Assembly (NCBI RefSeq): GCF_047600445.1
Contig: NZ_JASGKT010000001.1
Coordinates: 496,001 to 560,000, forward strand
DNA length: 64,000 bases
Source: Piscinibacter sp047600445
GTDB lineage: Bacteria > Pseudomonadota > Gammaproteobacteria > Burkholderiales > Burkholderiaceae_C
Direction: 5' to 3'
Shown here: positions 24,285 to 33,643 of the stretch, in pieces
Position numbering within the stretch: the first letter of the stretch is position 1
How the letters are laid out: each line of letters opens with the position of its first letter
The notes under the pieces: generated by a model
The model's input: the letters and a program-made list of their open reading frames with translations, nothing else
Databases searched by the model: none
Told to the model about the DNA's origin: nothing
Translations under genes and position numbers: made by a program

Positions 24285-24769
24285 CGGCGCTTCTTCCGGC
24301 TCTGGTGCTCGCGCATCACCTCCACGTTCGCGCGCTGTTCGGGCGTGAAGTTCCGCGCCGTCCCGGGCGCGGCGGCCTTCTCGGTGGCCAGCGCCATGCC
24401 GGCGTGCAGCGCGGCCAGCACGGCGGTGGCGTACTCGCGGCTGCTCAGGCCGTGGCGCGCCAGCGCGGCGCGCACGCGCGGGTCGGCGTCGAGCTTGCGG
24501 GCGATGTCGTCGACCGATTCGGCCTCGCTTTCATCTTCGTCGTCGCCATCGTCGGCGTCGGCCTTCGCAGGGGCCTGCGGCAGTTTCCGGACCTCGGCCG
24601 TCGCCGCCTCCATGCGCTCCAGCAGCGCGGGGGTGAGGCGGAACCGGGCCGGGTCGGTGCCGCCGGCGGCCCAGGCGCTGCCGGCGGTCGTCGCGACGAG
24701 CGCTGCCGCGAGCAGCGCCGCCGCGACCAGCGCGAAGAAGACGAGGGGGCCGGTGATGCGTCTGGGCAT
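24281..24769 (-). CDS. hypothetical exported or membrane-anchored acidic protein
   Basis: A 162-aa protein of unknown function. The ATG at 24769 gives a hydrophobic N-terminal segment (GPLVFFALVAAALLAAALVA) that acts as a signal peptide or membrane anchor. A highly acidic stretch (DADDGDDEDESEAES) follows, then a helical C-terminal half ending in basic HQSRKKRR. Upstream in-frame methionines would add a Pro/Arg-rich segment before the hydrophobic stretch and are unlikely. Its stop overlaps the start of the lipoprotein gene, so both are probably in one operon. The charge asymmetry is unusual. Confidence 0.6.
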   Translation of the reverse strand: MPRRITGPLVFFALVAAALLAAALVATTAGSAWAAGGTDPARFRLTPALLERMEAATAEVRKLPQAPAKADADDGDDEDESEAESVDDIARKLDADPRVRAALARHGLSSREYATAVLAALHAGMALATEKAAAPGTARNFTPEQRANVEVMREHQSRKKRR

Positions 24770-24831
24770 GGCGGGGTTTCCTTGGTCGGGTGTCGAAGGG
24801 CGCGGAGTCTGGGGGCGGACGCCCCGCCGCG

Positions 24832-24852
24832 CCCCACCCCGCCGGGGTGGGG
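24832..24852. repeat. GC-rich perfect hairpin between divergent genes
   Basis: CCCCACCCC (24832-24840) and GGGGTGGGG (24844-24852) form a perfect 9-bp stem with a three-base loop. It lies upstream of both flanking genes, so it cannot terminate either. It has no T-tract and is not the same sequence as the dispersed palindrome at 122. Confidence 0.5.
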
Positions 24853-24908
24853 TGAGCTTCCTCGGAAGCATCATCCTTGTATTTGGATCATGACGTAGTC
24901 AAAATGCA

Positions 24909-26075
24909 ATGATGATCGAACGCGCACTGCTCCCTGCGCTGGAAGAGCGCCTGGCCTTCTACCCCGGCGTCGTGCTGCTCGGCCCGCGCCAGGTGGGCAA
25001 GACCACGCTGGCCCGGGCCGTCGCGGCGCGGCACCCCGGCGCGCTGTTCCTCGACCTGGAGCGCCCCGCCGACCGGGCGCAGTTGGCGGAGCCCGAGCTG
25101 TTCCTGGCCCAGCACCGCGACAAGCTGGTCGTGCTCGACGAGGTGCAGATGCTGCCCGACCTGTTCGTGCACCTGCGCCCCGAGATCGACGCCCACCGGC
25201 GGCCCGGCCGCTTCCTGCTGCTGGGTTCGGCCGGCGGCGCGCTGCTGCGCCAGCGCGCCGAGTCGCTGGCCGGGCGCGTGGGCCACCTGGAGCTGACGCC
25301 GCTGCTGGCCGGCGAGGTGGCGCCCGACCTGGCCGCCTTGCAGCGGCTCTGGCTGCGCGGCGGCTTTCCGCTGGCGCACCTCGCGCCGAGCGAGCGCCTG
25401 GCCTATTCCTGGCGGCAGGACTTCATCCAGGCCTTTGTGCAGCGCGACCTGCCGCAGATGGGCGTGGGCGTGGCGGCCGATGCGCTGCACCGCTTCTGGC
25501 GCATGCTGGCGCATTTGCAGGGGCAGCTTTTCAACGCCTCGCAGCTCGGGTTGTCGCTGGGCGGCGCGTCGCACAGCACCGCCACGCGCTACCTCGACCT
25601 GCTGGTGGACACGATGCTGGTGCGCCGGCTCGAGCCGCAGTTGCCCAACGTGGGCAAGCGCCTCGTCAAGTCGCCCAAGACCTACATCCGCGACAGCGGC
25701 CTGCTGCATGCGCTGCTGAACATCGCCAGCCTGTCGGACCTGCAAGGCCACCCCATCGTCGGCGCGTCGTGGGAAGGCTTCGTGGTCGAGCAGGTCGCCG
25801 CGCAGTTGCCCGCGGGCGCGCAGCTCGGCTTCTACCGCACCGCCGCCGGGGCCGAGATGGACATCGTCGTGCAGGCCGGGCGGAGCACGCTGGGCATCGA
25901 AGTCAAGTTCTCATCCGCGCCCACGGTGAGCAAGGGCTTCTGGCAGGCACGTGCCGACCTGAAGCCGCAGCGCACGGTGGTGGTGGCCCCGGTGGAGCGC
26001 CGCTTTCCGCTCCGCGACGGCGTCGACGTGGTGCCGGTCTCGGCGGTCGGCGAGCTGCTCGCCGAAATGGGCTGA
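24909..26075 (+). CDS. AAA ATPase with DUF4143 domain
   Basis: A 388-aa ATPase of the AAA_14 plus DUF4143 type. The N-terminal half carries Walker A (LLGPRQVGKTTLARAVA, near residue 30) and Walker B-like LVVLDEVQMLPDLF. The C-terminal DUF4143 region includes a nuclease-like fold with GAEMDIVVQ and GIEVKFSS, resembling a PD-(D/E)xK core (D...ExK). Such proteins are widespread, often horizontally transferred, and of unknown function. The gene is solitary. The upstream 50 bases are much more AT-rich than the surroundings, which may mark a promoter or a transfer boundary. Confidence 0.85.
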   Translation: MMIERALLPALEERLAFYPGVVLLGPRQVGKTTLARAVAARHPGALFLDLERPADRAQLAEPELFLAQHRDKLVVLDEVQMLPDLFVHLRPEIDAHRRPGRFLLLGSAGGALLRQRAESLAGRVGHLELTPLLAGEVAPDLAALQRLWLRGGFPLAHLAPSERLAYSWRQDFIQAFVQRDLPQMGVGVAADALHRFWRMLAHLQGQLFNASQLGLSLGGASHSTATRYLDLLVDTMLVRRLEPQLPNVGKRLVKSPKTYIRDSGLLHALLNIASLSDLQGHPIVGASWEGFVVEQVAAQLPAGAQLGFYRTAAGAEMDIVVQAGRSTLGIEVKFSSAPTVSKGFWQARADLKPQRTVVVAPVERRFPLRDGVDVVPVSAVGELLAEMG

Positions 26076-26220
26076 TCCAGCATGGGTCGGGTGTGCCAGC
26101 CTGACACGTCCGGCCCCGCGGCCCTCCGGGCGAATCCCACATCGCCGCGATCCGGCCCGCATGCGATAACCCCTCACCCTCAACCCACGCCGCGGGTGCG
26201 CCCCGCGAGGAGACGTTCCG

Positions 26221-26535
26221 ATGATCACCGTCCACATCCTGTACCCCAACCAGCCCGGCGGCCGCTTCGACATGCAGTACTACTGCGAGAAGCACATGCC
26301 CATGGTCAAGGCGCGGCTGGGCGCGGCCTGCGTGGGCTTCACCGTCGACGCCGGCCTGGCCGGCGGCGCCCCGGGCCAGGGCGCGCCCTACGTGGCCATC
26401 GGCTCGCTCAAGTGCACCTCGGTGGAAGCCTTCAGCGCCGCGATGGGCCAGCATGGCGCCGAGATCCTGGGCGACATCCCCAACTACACCGACGCGCAGC
26501 CGGTGCTGCAGGTCAGCGAAGTCAAGGTCGGCTGA
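26221..26535 (+). CDS. EthD-family protein
   Basis: A 104-aa EthD-family (dimeric alpha-beta barrel) protein. The start MITVHILYPNQPGGRFDMQY, then KHMPMVKARLG, is the typical EthD opening, with the conserved His region Y-C-E-K-H-M-P-M. The C-terminal IPNYTDAQPVLQVSEV is also conserved. EthD is required for ethyl tert-butyl ether degradation in Rhodococcus, but most homologues have no known substrate. A ribosome site (GAGGAG) lies just upstream. It ends 12 bases before the convergent regulator gene and looks monocistronic. Confidence 0.85.
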   Translation: MITVHILYPNQPGGRFDMQYYCEKHMPMVKARLGAACVGFTVDAGLAGGAPGQGAPYVAIGSLKCTSVEAFSAAMGQHGAEILGDIPNYTDAQPVLQVSEVKVG

Positions 26536-26547
26536 GGCCGCGCGGCG

Positions 26548-28005
26548 TCAGTCGCTGCTGAAGCGGTACGACACCAGCGACTCCACGTCGCTGTCGGCCA
26601 GCAGCGCCTTGCCGGCCGGCGGGAAGGCGCGCTGCACGCAGTCGGCGCGCGGGCAGATGCGGCAGCCCGGGCCGATCGGCACCACGTCGCGCGGCTGCTG
26701 CGGGTCGATGCCGTCGGCGTAGACCAGCTCGCGCGCGTGGCCCAGCTCGCAGCCCAGCCCGATGGCGAACAGCTTGCGCCGCGAGCGGAAGCCGCCGCCG
26801 CCGCGGCTGGTGGTGCGCGCGATGCCGAAGAAGCGCGTGCCGTCGGGCATCTCGGCCACCTGCGTCAGGATGCGCTCGGGCTGCGCGAAGGCCTCGTGCA
26901 CGTGCCACAGCGGGCAGGCGCCGCCGTGCCGCGCGAAGTGGAAGGCCGTGGCGCTCTGCCGCTTCGAGACGTTGCCCGCCTGGTCGAGCCGCACGAAATA
27001 GAACGGCACGCCGCTGGCGCCGCCGCGCTGCAGCGTCGAGAGCCGGTGGCACACCGTCTCGAAGCCGACGTGGAAGCGCTGCTGCAGCAGCTCGATGTCG
27101 TAGCGGCAGGCGCGCGCCGCGGCGAGGAATTCGCGGTACGGCAGCAGCGTGGCGCCGGCCACGTAGTGCGCCAGGCCCTGGCGCGACAGCGCCTGCGTGG
27201 CCGGGTCGGCGAAGCCGCCGTCGCGCACCTCGGCCTCGATCGCGTCGCGGTGCGCCAGCAGCGCGTACTGGCTGGCGATCTGGAAGGCCTGCTGCGCATC
27301 GGTCAGGTTGGCCGGAATCACCAGCCGGCGCCGCGAGGCGTCGAGCCGGCGCAGCCAGGTGCCGTCTTCGGCGTCGGTCTCGGCCGTCACCTCGATGCCG
27401 CAGCGCTGGCGCAGCGCCGCGCGCAGCGCCGCGGCGCGCTGGCCGGGCACCAGCTTCAGCTCGCCGGCCAGCGTCTCGCCGATGCGGTCGAGTGTGTCGA
27501 GGTAGTTGTTGCGGCGGTTGAAGTGGTCGCGTACTTCCTCGTAAGGCAGTGGCACCAGCGCCTCGCGCGCCCGCCCGCTGCCGGCATCGGCACCCAGCTC
27601 GCCGTAGAAGCGGTCCACCGTCTGCGCGTGTTCCTCCTGCAAGCGGCCGTGGCGCTGGTGCAGCGTCAGGAAGGCGTCCACCAGCTCGGGCGCCTGCTCG
27701 GTCAGGCGCACCAGCGCGGCGGCGGGCAGCGGCTCGCTGCGCAGCGTGCGGTCGCGCAGCGCGAAGTCCAGCTCGGCGAGCTGCTGGCGGTGGTGCTCCT
27801 CGGAGAACTGCGCCGCGTCGCCGCCGAAGATCTCGGCCAGCTTCAGCAGCACGCCGGCCGTCACCGGGCGCTGGTTGGTCTCGATCTGGCTGACGTAGCT
27901 CAGCGACAGCGCCAGGCGCTGGGCCAGTTGCGCCTGGCTCCAGCGGCGCTGCTCGCGAAGGCGCCGCACGCGCGGGCCGACGAAGAGTTTCCGGGTCGGA
28001 GTCAT
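26548..28005 (-). CDS. RamB/PrpR/ScfR-type XRE regulator of the valine-degradation operon
   Basis: A 485-aa paralogue of the regulator at 12087-13523. It has an N-terminal XRE helix-turn-helix (RRWSQAQLAQRLALSLSYVS), an IrrE-like central part and a C-terminal cysteine region GPGCRICPRADCVQ with the same C-x2-C-x4-C spacing. Shared blocks between the two include FETVCHRLSTLQR, GNVSKRQSAT or its equivalent, and CPLW-V-EAFAQP. It is divergent from mmsA across a 146-base region holding TTYGCA repeats, so it probably senses a short-chain acyl-CoA and controls mmsA and its own gene. No Shine-Dalgarno stands out. Confidence 0.9.
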   Translation of the reverse strand: MTPTRKLFVGPRVRRLREQRRWSQAQLAQRLALSLSYVSQIETNQRPVTAGVLLKLAEIFGGDAAQFSEEHHRQQLAELDFALRDRTLRSEPLPAAALVRLTEQAPELVDAFLTLHQRHGRLQEEHAQTVDRFYGELGADAGSGRAREALVPLPYEEVRDHFNRRNNYLDTLDRIGETLAGELKLVPGQRAAALRAALRQRCGIEVTAETDAEDGTWLRRLDASRRRLVIPANLTDAQQAFQIASQYALLAHRDAIEAEVRDGGFADPATQALSRQGLAHYVAGATLLPYREFLAAARACRYDIELLQQRFHVGFETVCHRLSTLQRGGASGVPFYFVRLDQAGNVSKRQSATAFHFARHGGACPLWHVHEAFAQPERILTQVAEMPDGTRFFGIARTTSRGGGGFRSRRKLFAIGLGCELGHARELVYADGIDPQQPRDVVPIGPGCRICPRADCVQRAFPPAGKALLADSDVESLVSYRFSSD

Positions 28006-28013
28006 TTCACAAG

Positions 28014-28052
28014 ATTCGCAAACTCATACTTTTCTGTTCGCAAGATTTTGCA
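28014..28052. promoter_or_regulatory. TTYGCA operator cluster between regulator and mmsA
   Basis: TTCGCA at 28015-28020, TTCGCA at 28037-28042 and TTTGCA at 28047-28052 lie just upstream of the regulator start. The first stands in ATTCGCAAACTC, close to GTTCGCAAACTT at 13537. The cluster probably mediates autoregulation and control of mmsA. Confidence 0.55.
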
Positions 28053-28069
28053 TGTTTTTCCTTGCACAT

Positions 28070-28137
28070 CAACAACTTGTTGAAATGTGTGAAGTCGGTG
28101 GATAAACTTCCCGCCCAGTTCAAAGGTTCGTCGAACC
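28070..28137. promoter_or_regulatory. two palindromes in the mmsA leader
   Basis: CAACAACTTGTTG (28070-28082) and GGTTCGTCGAACC (28125-28137) are perfect 6-bp inverted repeats with a one-base centre. A possible -10 box GATAAA lies at 28101. The second palindrome ends just before the Shine-Dalgarno AGGAGA at 28141. Either could bind a further regulator. Confidence 0.35.
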
Positions 28138-28151
28138 CTCAGGAGAAGCCC

Positions 28152-29657
<1,506 letters not shown>

Positions 29658-29664
29658 CGCCGCG

Positions 29665-30825
29665 GTGAACTTCGAGCTGTCGGAGGAACAGCGCGCCTTC
29701 CAGCAGGCCGCGCGCGAGTTCGCGGCCAATGAACTCGCGCCGCGCGCCGCGGAATGGGACGCGCAGGCGCATTTCCCGCGCGAGGTGATCGCGCAGGCCG
29801 GCGAGCTGGGTTTCTGCGGCCTGTACGCGGCCACCGAGCACGGCGGCCTGGGCCTGCCGCGGCTGGACGCGACGCTGGTGTTCGAGGAACTGGCCGCGGC
29901 CGACCCGTCCACCACCGCCTTCATCACCATCCACAACATGGCGACGTGGATGGTGACGAGCTTCGCCGGGCCCGAGGTCGCCGCGCTGTGGGGCCCGCCG
30001 CTGACCAGCGGCGCCAAGCTCGCGTCGTACTGCCTGACCGAGCCCGGCGCCGGCTCCGACGCCGCCTCGCTGAAGACCACGGCGCGGCTCGACGGCGAGC
30101 ACTACGTGCTCAATGGCAGCAAGGCCTTCATCTCCGGCGCCGGCGCCACCGACGCGCTGGTGGTGATGTGCCGCACCGGCGGCCCCGGCGCGGCCGGCAT
30201 CTCGGCGCTGCTGGTGGCGGCCGACAGCCCCGGCATCCAGTACGGCAAGAAAGAAGCCAAGATGGGCTGGAACAGCCAGCCCACGCGCGTGATCAGCTTC
30301 GACGGCGTGCGCGTGCCCGTCGCGCAGCGGCTGGGCGAAGAAGGCGACGGCTTCAAGATCGCGATGAAGGGGCTGGACGGCGGGCGCATCAACATCGCCA
30401 CCTGCTCGGTCGGCGCGGCGCAGGGCGCGCTGGCCGCCGCGCAGCGCTACATGCACGAGCGGCGCCAGTTCGGCAAGCCGCTGGCCGACTTCCAGGCGCT
30501 GCAATTCAAGCTCGCCGACATGGCCACCGAGCTGGTCGCGGCGCGGCAGATGGTGCGGCTGGCCGCGTCCAAGCTCGATGCCGGCGACCCCGACGCCGCG
30601 GTCTATTGCGCGATGGCCAAGCGGCTGGCCACCGACGCCGGCTTCGAGGTCTGCAACCAGGCCTTGCAGATCCACGGCGGCTACGGCTACCTGAAGGAAT
30701 TTCCGCTCGAGCGGCTGCTGCGCGATGCGCGCGTGCACCAGATCCTCGAAGGCACCAACGAGATCATGCGCGTGATCGTCGCGCGGCGCATGCTGCAAGA
30801 CGGCGCGACGGAAAGCATCCGATGA
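29665..30825 (+). CDS. acyl-CoA dehydrogenase, probably isobutyryl-CoA dehydrogenase
   Basis: A 386-aa FAD-dependent acyl-CoA dehydrogenase starting at a GTG seven bases after mmsA. FELSEEQRAFQQAAREFA is the N-terminal helix, YCLTEPGAGSDAASLKT the substrate and FAD loop. The C-terminal HQILEGTNEIMRVIVARRM contains the expected catalytic Glu in ILEGTNEI. Within a valine operon it most likely oxidises isobutyryl-CoA to methacrylyl-CoA, as human ACAD8 does, but sequence alone cannot exclude other short or branched substrates. It overlaps the next gene by four bases. Confidence 0.88.
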   Translation: MNFELSEEQRAFQQAAREFAANELAPRAAEWDAQAHFPREVIAQAGELGFCGLYAATEHGGLGLPRLDATLVFEELAAADPSTTAFITIHNMATWMVTSFAGPEVAALWGPPLTSGAKLASYCLTEPGAGSDAASLKTTARLDGEHYVLNGSKAFISGAGATDALVVMCRTGGPGAAGISALLVAADSPGIQYGKKEAKMGWNSQPTRVISFDGVRVPVAQRLGEEGDGFKIAMKGLDGGRINIATCSVGAAQGALAAAQRYMHERRQFGKPLADFQALQFKLADMATELVAARQMVRLAASKLDAGDPDAAVYCAMAKRLATDAGFEVCNQALQIHGGYGYLKEFPLERLLRDARVHQILEGTNEIMRVIVARRMLQDGATESIR

Positions 30826-31607
30826 GCGACACCTACACCGGCCTGCGCCTCGAACGGCGCGGACACACCGCGCTGGTCACGCTGGACAACCCGCCGGCCC
30901 ACACCTGGACCGCCGACAGCCTGGCCGCGCTGCAGCGCCTGGTGGGCGCGCTGAACGCCGACCGCGAGGTCTACGCGCTGGTGATCACCGGCGCCGGCGA
31001 GAAGTTCTTCAGCGCCGGCGCCGACCTGAAGCTGTTCGCTGATGGCGACAAGGGTGTCGCCGCGACGATGGCGCGCCGCTTCGGCGCCGCGTTCGAGGCG
31101 CTGGCCGGCTTCGGCGGCGTCAGCATCGCCGCGATCAACGGTTATGCGATGGGCGGCGGGCTGGAATGCGCGCTGGCCTGCGACCTGCGCATCGCCGAGG
31201 AGCACGCGGTGATGGCGCTGCCCGAGGCCTCGGTCGGCCTGCTGCCCTGCGCCGGCGGCACGCAGTGGCTGGCCTGGACCGTCGGCGAGAGCTGGGCCAA
31301 GCGTCTGGTGCTGCTGGGCGAGCGCGCCGATGCCGCCACCGCCGCGCGCATCGGCCTGGTCGACGAGGTGGTGCCGCGCGGCCAGGCGCTGGCGCGCGCG
31401 CTGGCGCTGGCCGAGCAGGTGGCGCGGCAGAGCCCGGGCGCCGTGCGCGCCTGCAAGCAGCTCATCCAGGGCGCGCGCCACGGCTCGCCGGCGCAGGCGC
31501 TGGTGGCCGAACGCGAGGCCTTCGTCGACCTGTTCGACACCGCCGACCAGCGCGAAGGCGTGGCCGCCTTCCTGGGCAAGCGCCAGCCCGAGTGGCGCAA
31601 TGGCTGA
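30822..31607 (+). CDS. enoyl-CoA hydratase of the valine operon
   Basis: A 261-aa crotonase-family protein starting in an ATGA overlap with the dehydrogenase gene. The oxyanion-hole segments KFFSAGADLKLF and AAINGYAMGGGLECALACD are present. The two catalytic acid positions are retained in GGGLECAL and LPEASVGLLPCAGG. In the pathway it would hydrate methacrylyl-CoA to 3-hydroxyisobutyryl-CoA. It lies between the acyl-CoA dehydrogenase and the hydrolase gene that performs the next step, which supports that role. It overlaps the hydrolase gene by eight bases. Confidence 0.88.
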   Translation: MSDTYTGLRLERRGHTALVTLDNPPAHTWTADSLAALQRLVGALNADREVYALVITGAGEKFFSAGADLKLFADGDKGVAATMARRFGAAFEALAGFGGVSIAAINGYAMGGGLECALACDLRIAEEHAVMALPEASVGLLPCAGGTQWLAWTVGESWAKRLVLLGERADAATAARIGLVDEVVPRGQALARALALAEQVARQSPGAVRACKQLIQGARHGSPAQALVAEREAFVDLFDTADQREGVAAFLGKRQPEWRNG

Positions 31608-32706
31608 CGATCCGGTTCTCTTCACCACGCTGCGCACCGCCAGCGGCCACCTGTTCGGCCGCGCGACGCTGAACGCGCCGGCCAGCCTGAATGCGCTGTC
31701 GCTGGCGATGGTCGATGCGCTCGACCCGCAGCTCGCCGCCTGGGCCGCCGACCCGCAGGTCGCCGGCGTCGTGCTCGATGCCGTCGGCGACAAGGCCTTC
31801 TGCGCCGGCGGCGACATCGTCGGCCTGTACCGCGCGATCCAGGCGGCGCCGGCCGAGGCCGAAGCCTTCTTCGAGCGCGAGTACCGGCTCGACCACCGCA
31901 TCCACTGTTATCCGAAGCCGCTGCTGTGCTGGGGCCACGGCATCGTGATGGGCGGCGGCATCGGCCTGCTGGCCGGCGCCTCGCACCGCGTCGTGACGCC
32001 GAAGACGCGCATGGCCATGCCCGAGATCGGCATCGGCCTGTACCCCGACGTCGGCGGGAGCTGGCTGCTGCCGCGGCTGCCCGGCGGCGCCGGGCTGTTC
32101 CTGGCGCTGACCGGCACGTCGATCAACGCCGCCGACGCCTGCTTCGCCGGCATGGCCGATGCGCTGCTGCGCCACGAAGACCATGGCGCGCTGCTCGAAG
32201 CGATCGCCGGCGCCGCGTGGGACGGCGAGCGCGACGCCGACGCCGCGCGCCTGAGCCACCTGTTGCAGCGCCTGGGCGGCGGCGTCGAGCGGCCGGCGTC
32301 GCCGCTGCGCGCGCACCTGGACCGCATCGGCGAGGTGATCGGCCACGACCGGCTGCAAGACATCGCGCCGCGCCTGCGCGCGCTGGCGTCGGACGCCGAC
32401 CCCTGGCTGGCACAGGCCGGTGCCGCGTTCGCCAAGGGCTCGCCGACCTCGGCGGCGCTGGGCTTCGAGATGCAGCGGCGCGCGCGCCGCCTGTCGCTGG
32501 CCGACGTGTTCCGGCTCGAATGGAACGCCTCGGTCGGCTGCTGCCGGCATCACGACCTGTCCGAAGGCGTGCGCGCGCTGCTGATCGACAAGGACAAGAA
32601 TCCGCGCTGGCAGCCGGCCACGCTGGACGAGGTGACGCCGGCGCTGATCGAGGCCCACCTGCGGCCGCAGCGCGCGGGCACGCATCCGCTGGCCGACCTG
32701 GCCTGA
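31600..32706 (+). CDS. 3-hydroxyisobutyryl-CoA hydrolase-like protein
   Basis: A 368-aa crotonase-family protein longer than true hydratases. It has the HIBCH hallmark segment MAMPEIGIGLYPDVGGSWLL and the first oxyanion segment KAFCAGGDIVGLY. HIBCH releases free 3-hydroxyisobutyrate from its CoA ester, giving mmsB its substrate. The C-terminal ECH_2-type extension includes LSLADVFRLEW and DLSEGVRALLIDKDKNPRW, both typical. The start at 31600 overlaps the previous gene by eight bases, a sign of coupled translation. Confidence 0.9.
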   Translation: MADDPVLFTTLRTASGHLFGRATLNAPASLNALSLAMVDALDPQLAAWAADPQVAGVVLDAVGDKAFCAGGDIVGLYRAIQAAPAEAEAFFEREYRLDHRIHCYPKPLLCWGHGIVMGGGIGLLAGASHRVVTPKTRMAMPEIGIGLYPDVGGSWLLPRLPGGAGLFLALTGTSINAADACFAGMADALLRHEDHGALLEAIAGAAWDGERDADAARLSHLLQRLGGGVERPASPLRAHLDRIGEVIGHDRLQDIAPRLRALASDADPWLAQAGAAFAKGSPTSAALGFEMQRRARRLSLADVFRLEWNASVGCCRHHDLSEGVRALLIDKDKNPRWQPATLDEVTPALIEAHLRPQRAGTHPLADLA

Positions 32707-32729
32707 CGCATCTTCGAAGGAGACGAGAC

Positions 32730-33626
32730 ATGTCCGACACAACCCGCATCGCCTTCATCGGCCTGGGCAACATGGGCGGCCCGATGGCGGCCAACCTGCA
32801 CAAGGCCGGCTTCGCGGTCACCGCCTTCGACCTGAGCGCCGACGCCGTCGCCAAGGTGCAGGCGCAGGGCGTGGCCGTCGCGGCCTCGGCGCGGGCGGCG
32901 GTGGAAGGTGCCGCGGTGGTGATCTCGATGCTGCCGGCCAGCCGCCACGTCGAGGCGCTGTACCTGGGTGAGCAGGGCCTGCTGGCCAAGCTCGCCGCCG
33001 GCGCGCTGGTGATCGACTGCAGCACCATCGCGCCGGCCTCGGCGCAGAAGGTGGCGCAGGCCGCCGCGGCGCGCGGCGTGGCGATGATCGACGCGCCGGT
33101 CTCCGGCGGCACCGCGGGCGCCGCCGCCGGCACGCTGACCTTCATCGTCGGCGGCGAGGCCGAGGCGCTGGAGCGCGCCCGCCCGGCGTTGCAGGCCATG
33201 GGCAAGAACATCTTCCACATGGGCGCGGCCGGCGCCGGCCAGGTGGCCAAGCTGTGCAACAACATGGCGCTGGGCGTGATCATGGCCGTCACCGGCGAGG
33301 CGATCGCGCTGGGCGTCGCGCACGGGCTGGACGCCAAGACGCTGTCGCAGATGATGGCCGTCAGCACCAGCCGGAGCTGGGCCACCGAGGTCTGCAACCC
33401 CTGGCCCGGCGTGCTGGAGAACGCGCCGGCCTCGCGCGGCTACAGCGGCGGCTTCGGCAACGACCTGATGCTGAAAGACCTGGGCCTGGCCGTCGAGGCC
33501 GCGATGGGCATAGGCGCCACCGTGCCGCTGGGCGAACTGGCGCGCAACCTGTACGCGATGAACAAGCGCGCCGGACGCGGCGCTCTGGACTTCTCCAGCG
33601 TCGTGCGGCTGTTCGCCGACGGCTGA
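32730..33626 (+). CDS. mmsB: 3-hydroxyisobutyrate dehydrogenase
   Basis: MmsB oxidises 3-hydroxyisobutyrate to methylmalonate semialdehyde with NAD, completing the loop to MmsA. The 298-aa protein begins with a Rossmann motif in RIAFIGLGNMGGPMAANLHKAG. DAPVSGGTAGAAAGTL is the substrate-binding loop. Catalytic Lys lies in GAGQVAKLCNNM. YSGGFGNDLMLKDLGLA near the C-terminus is typical of the family. A Shine-Dalgarno (AAGGAGA) precedes the ATG at 32730. It is the last gene of the operon and converges on the TetR gene with 17 bases between. Confidence 0.94.
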   Translation: MSDTTRIAFIGLGNMGGPMAANLHKAGFAVTAFDLSADAVAKVQAQGVAVAASARAAVEGAAVVISMLPASRHVEALYLGEQGLLAKLAAGALVIDCSTIAPASAQKVAQAAAARGVAMIDAPVSGGTAGAAAGTLTFIVGGEAEALERARPALQAMGKNIFHMGAAGAGQVAKLCNNMALGVIMAVTGEAIALGVAHGLDAKTLSQMMAVSTSRSWATEVCNPWPGVLENAPASRGYSGGFGNDLMLKDLGLAVEAAMGIGATVPLGELARNLYAMNKRAGRGALDFSSVVRLFADG

Positions 33627-33643
33627 GCCGCCGCCAACCGGCT

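Noticed and set aside
24832..24852. GC hairpin as a terminator
   Set aside because: It lies upstream of both flanking divergent genes, so there is no transcript for it to end.
24281..24874. Longer start (24874) for the acidic exported protein
   Set aside because: The additional Pro/Arg-rich segment would precede the hydrophobic signal and runs through the GC hairpin; the ATG at 24769 is more plausible.
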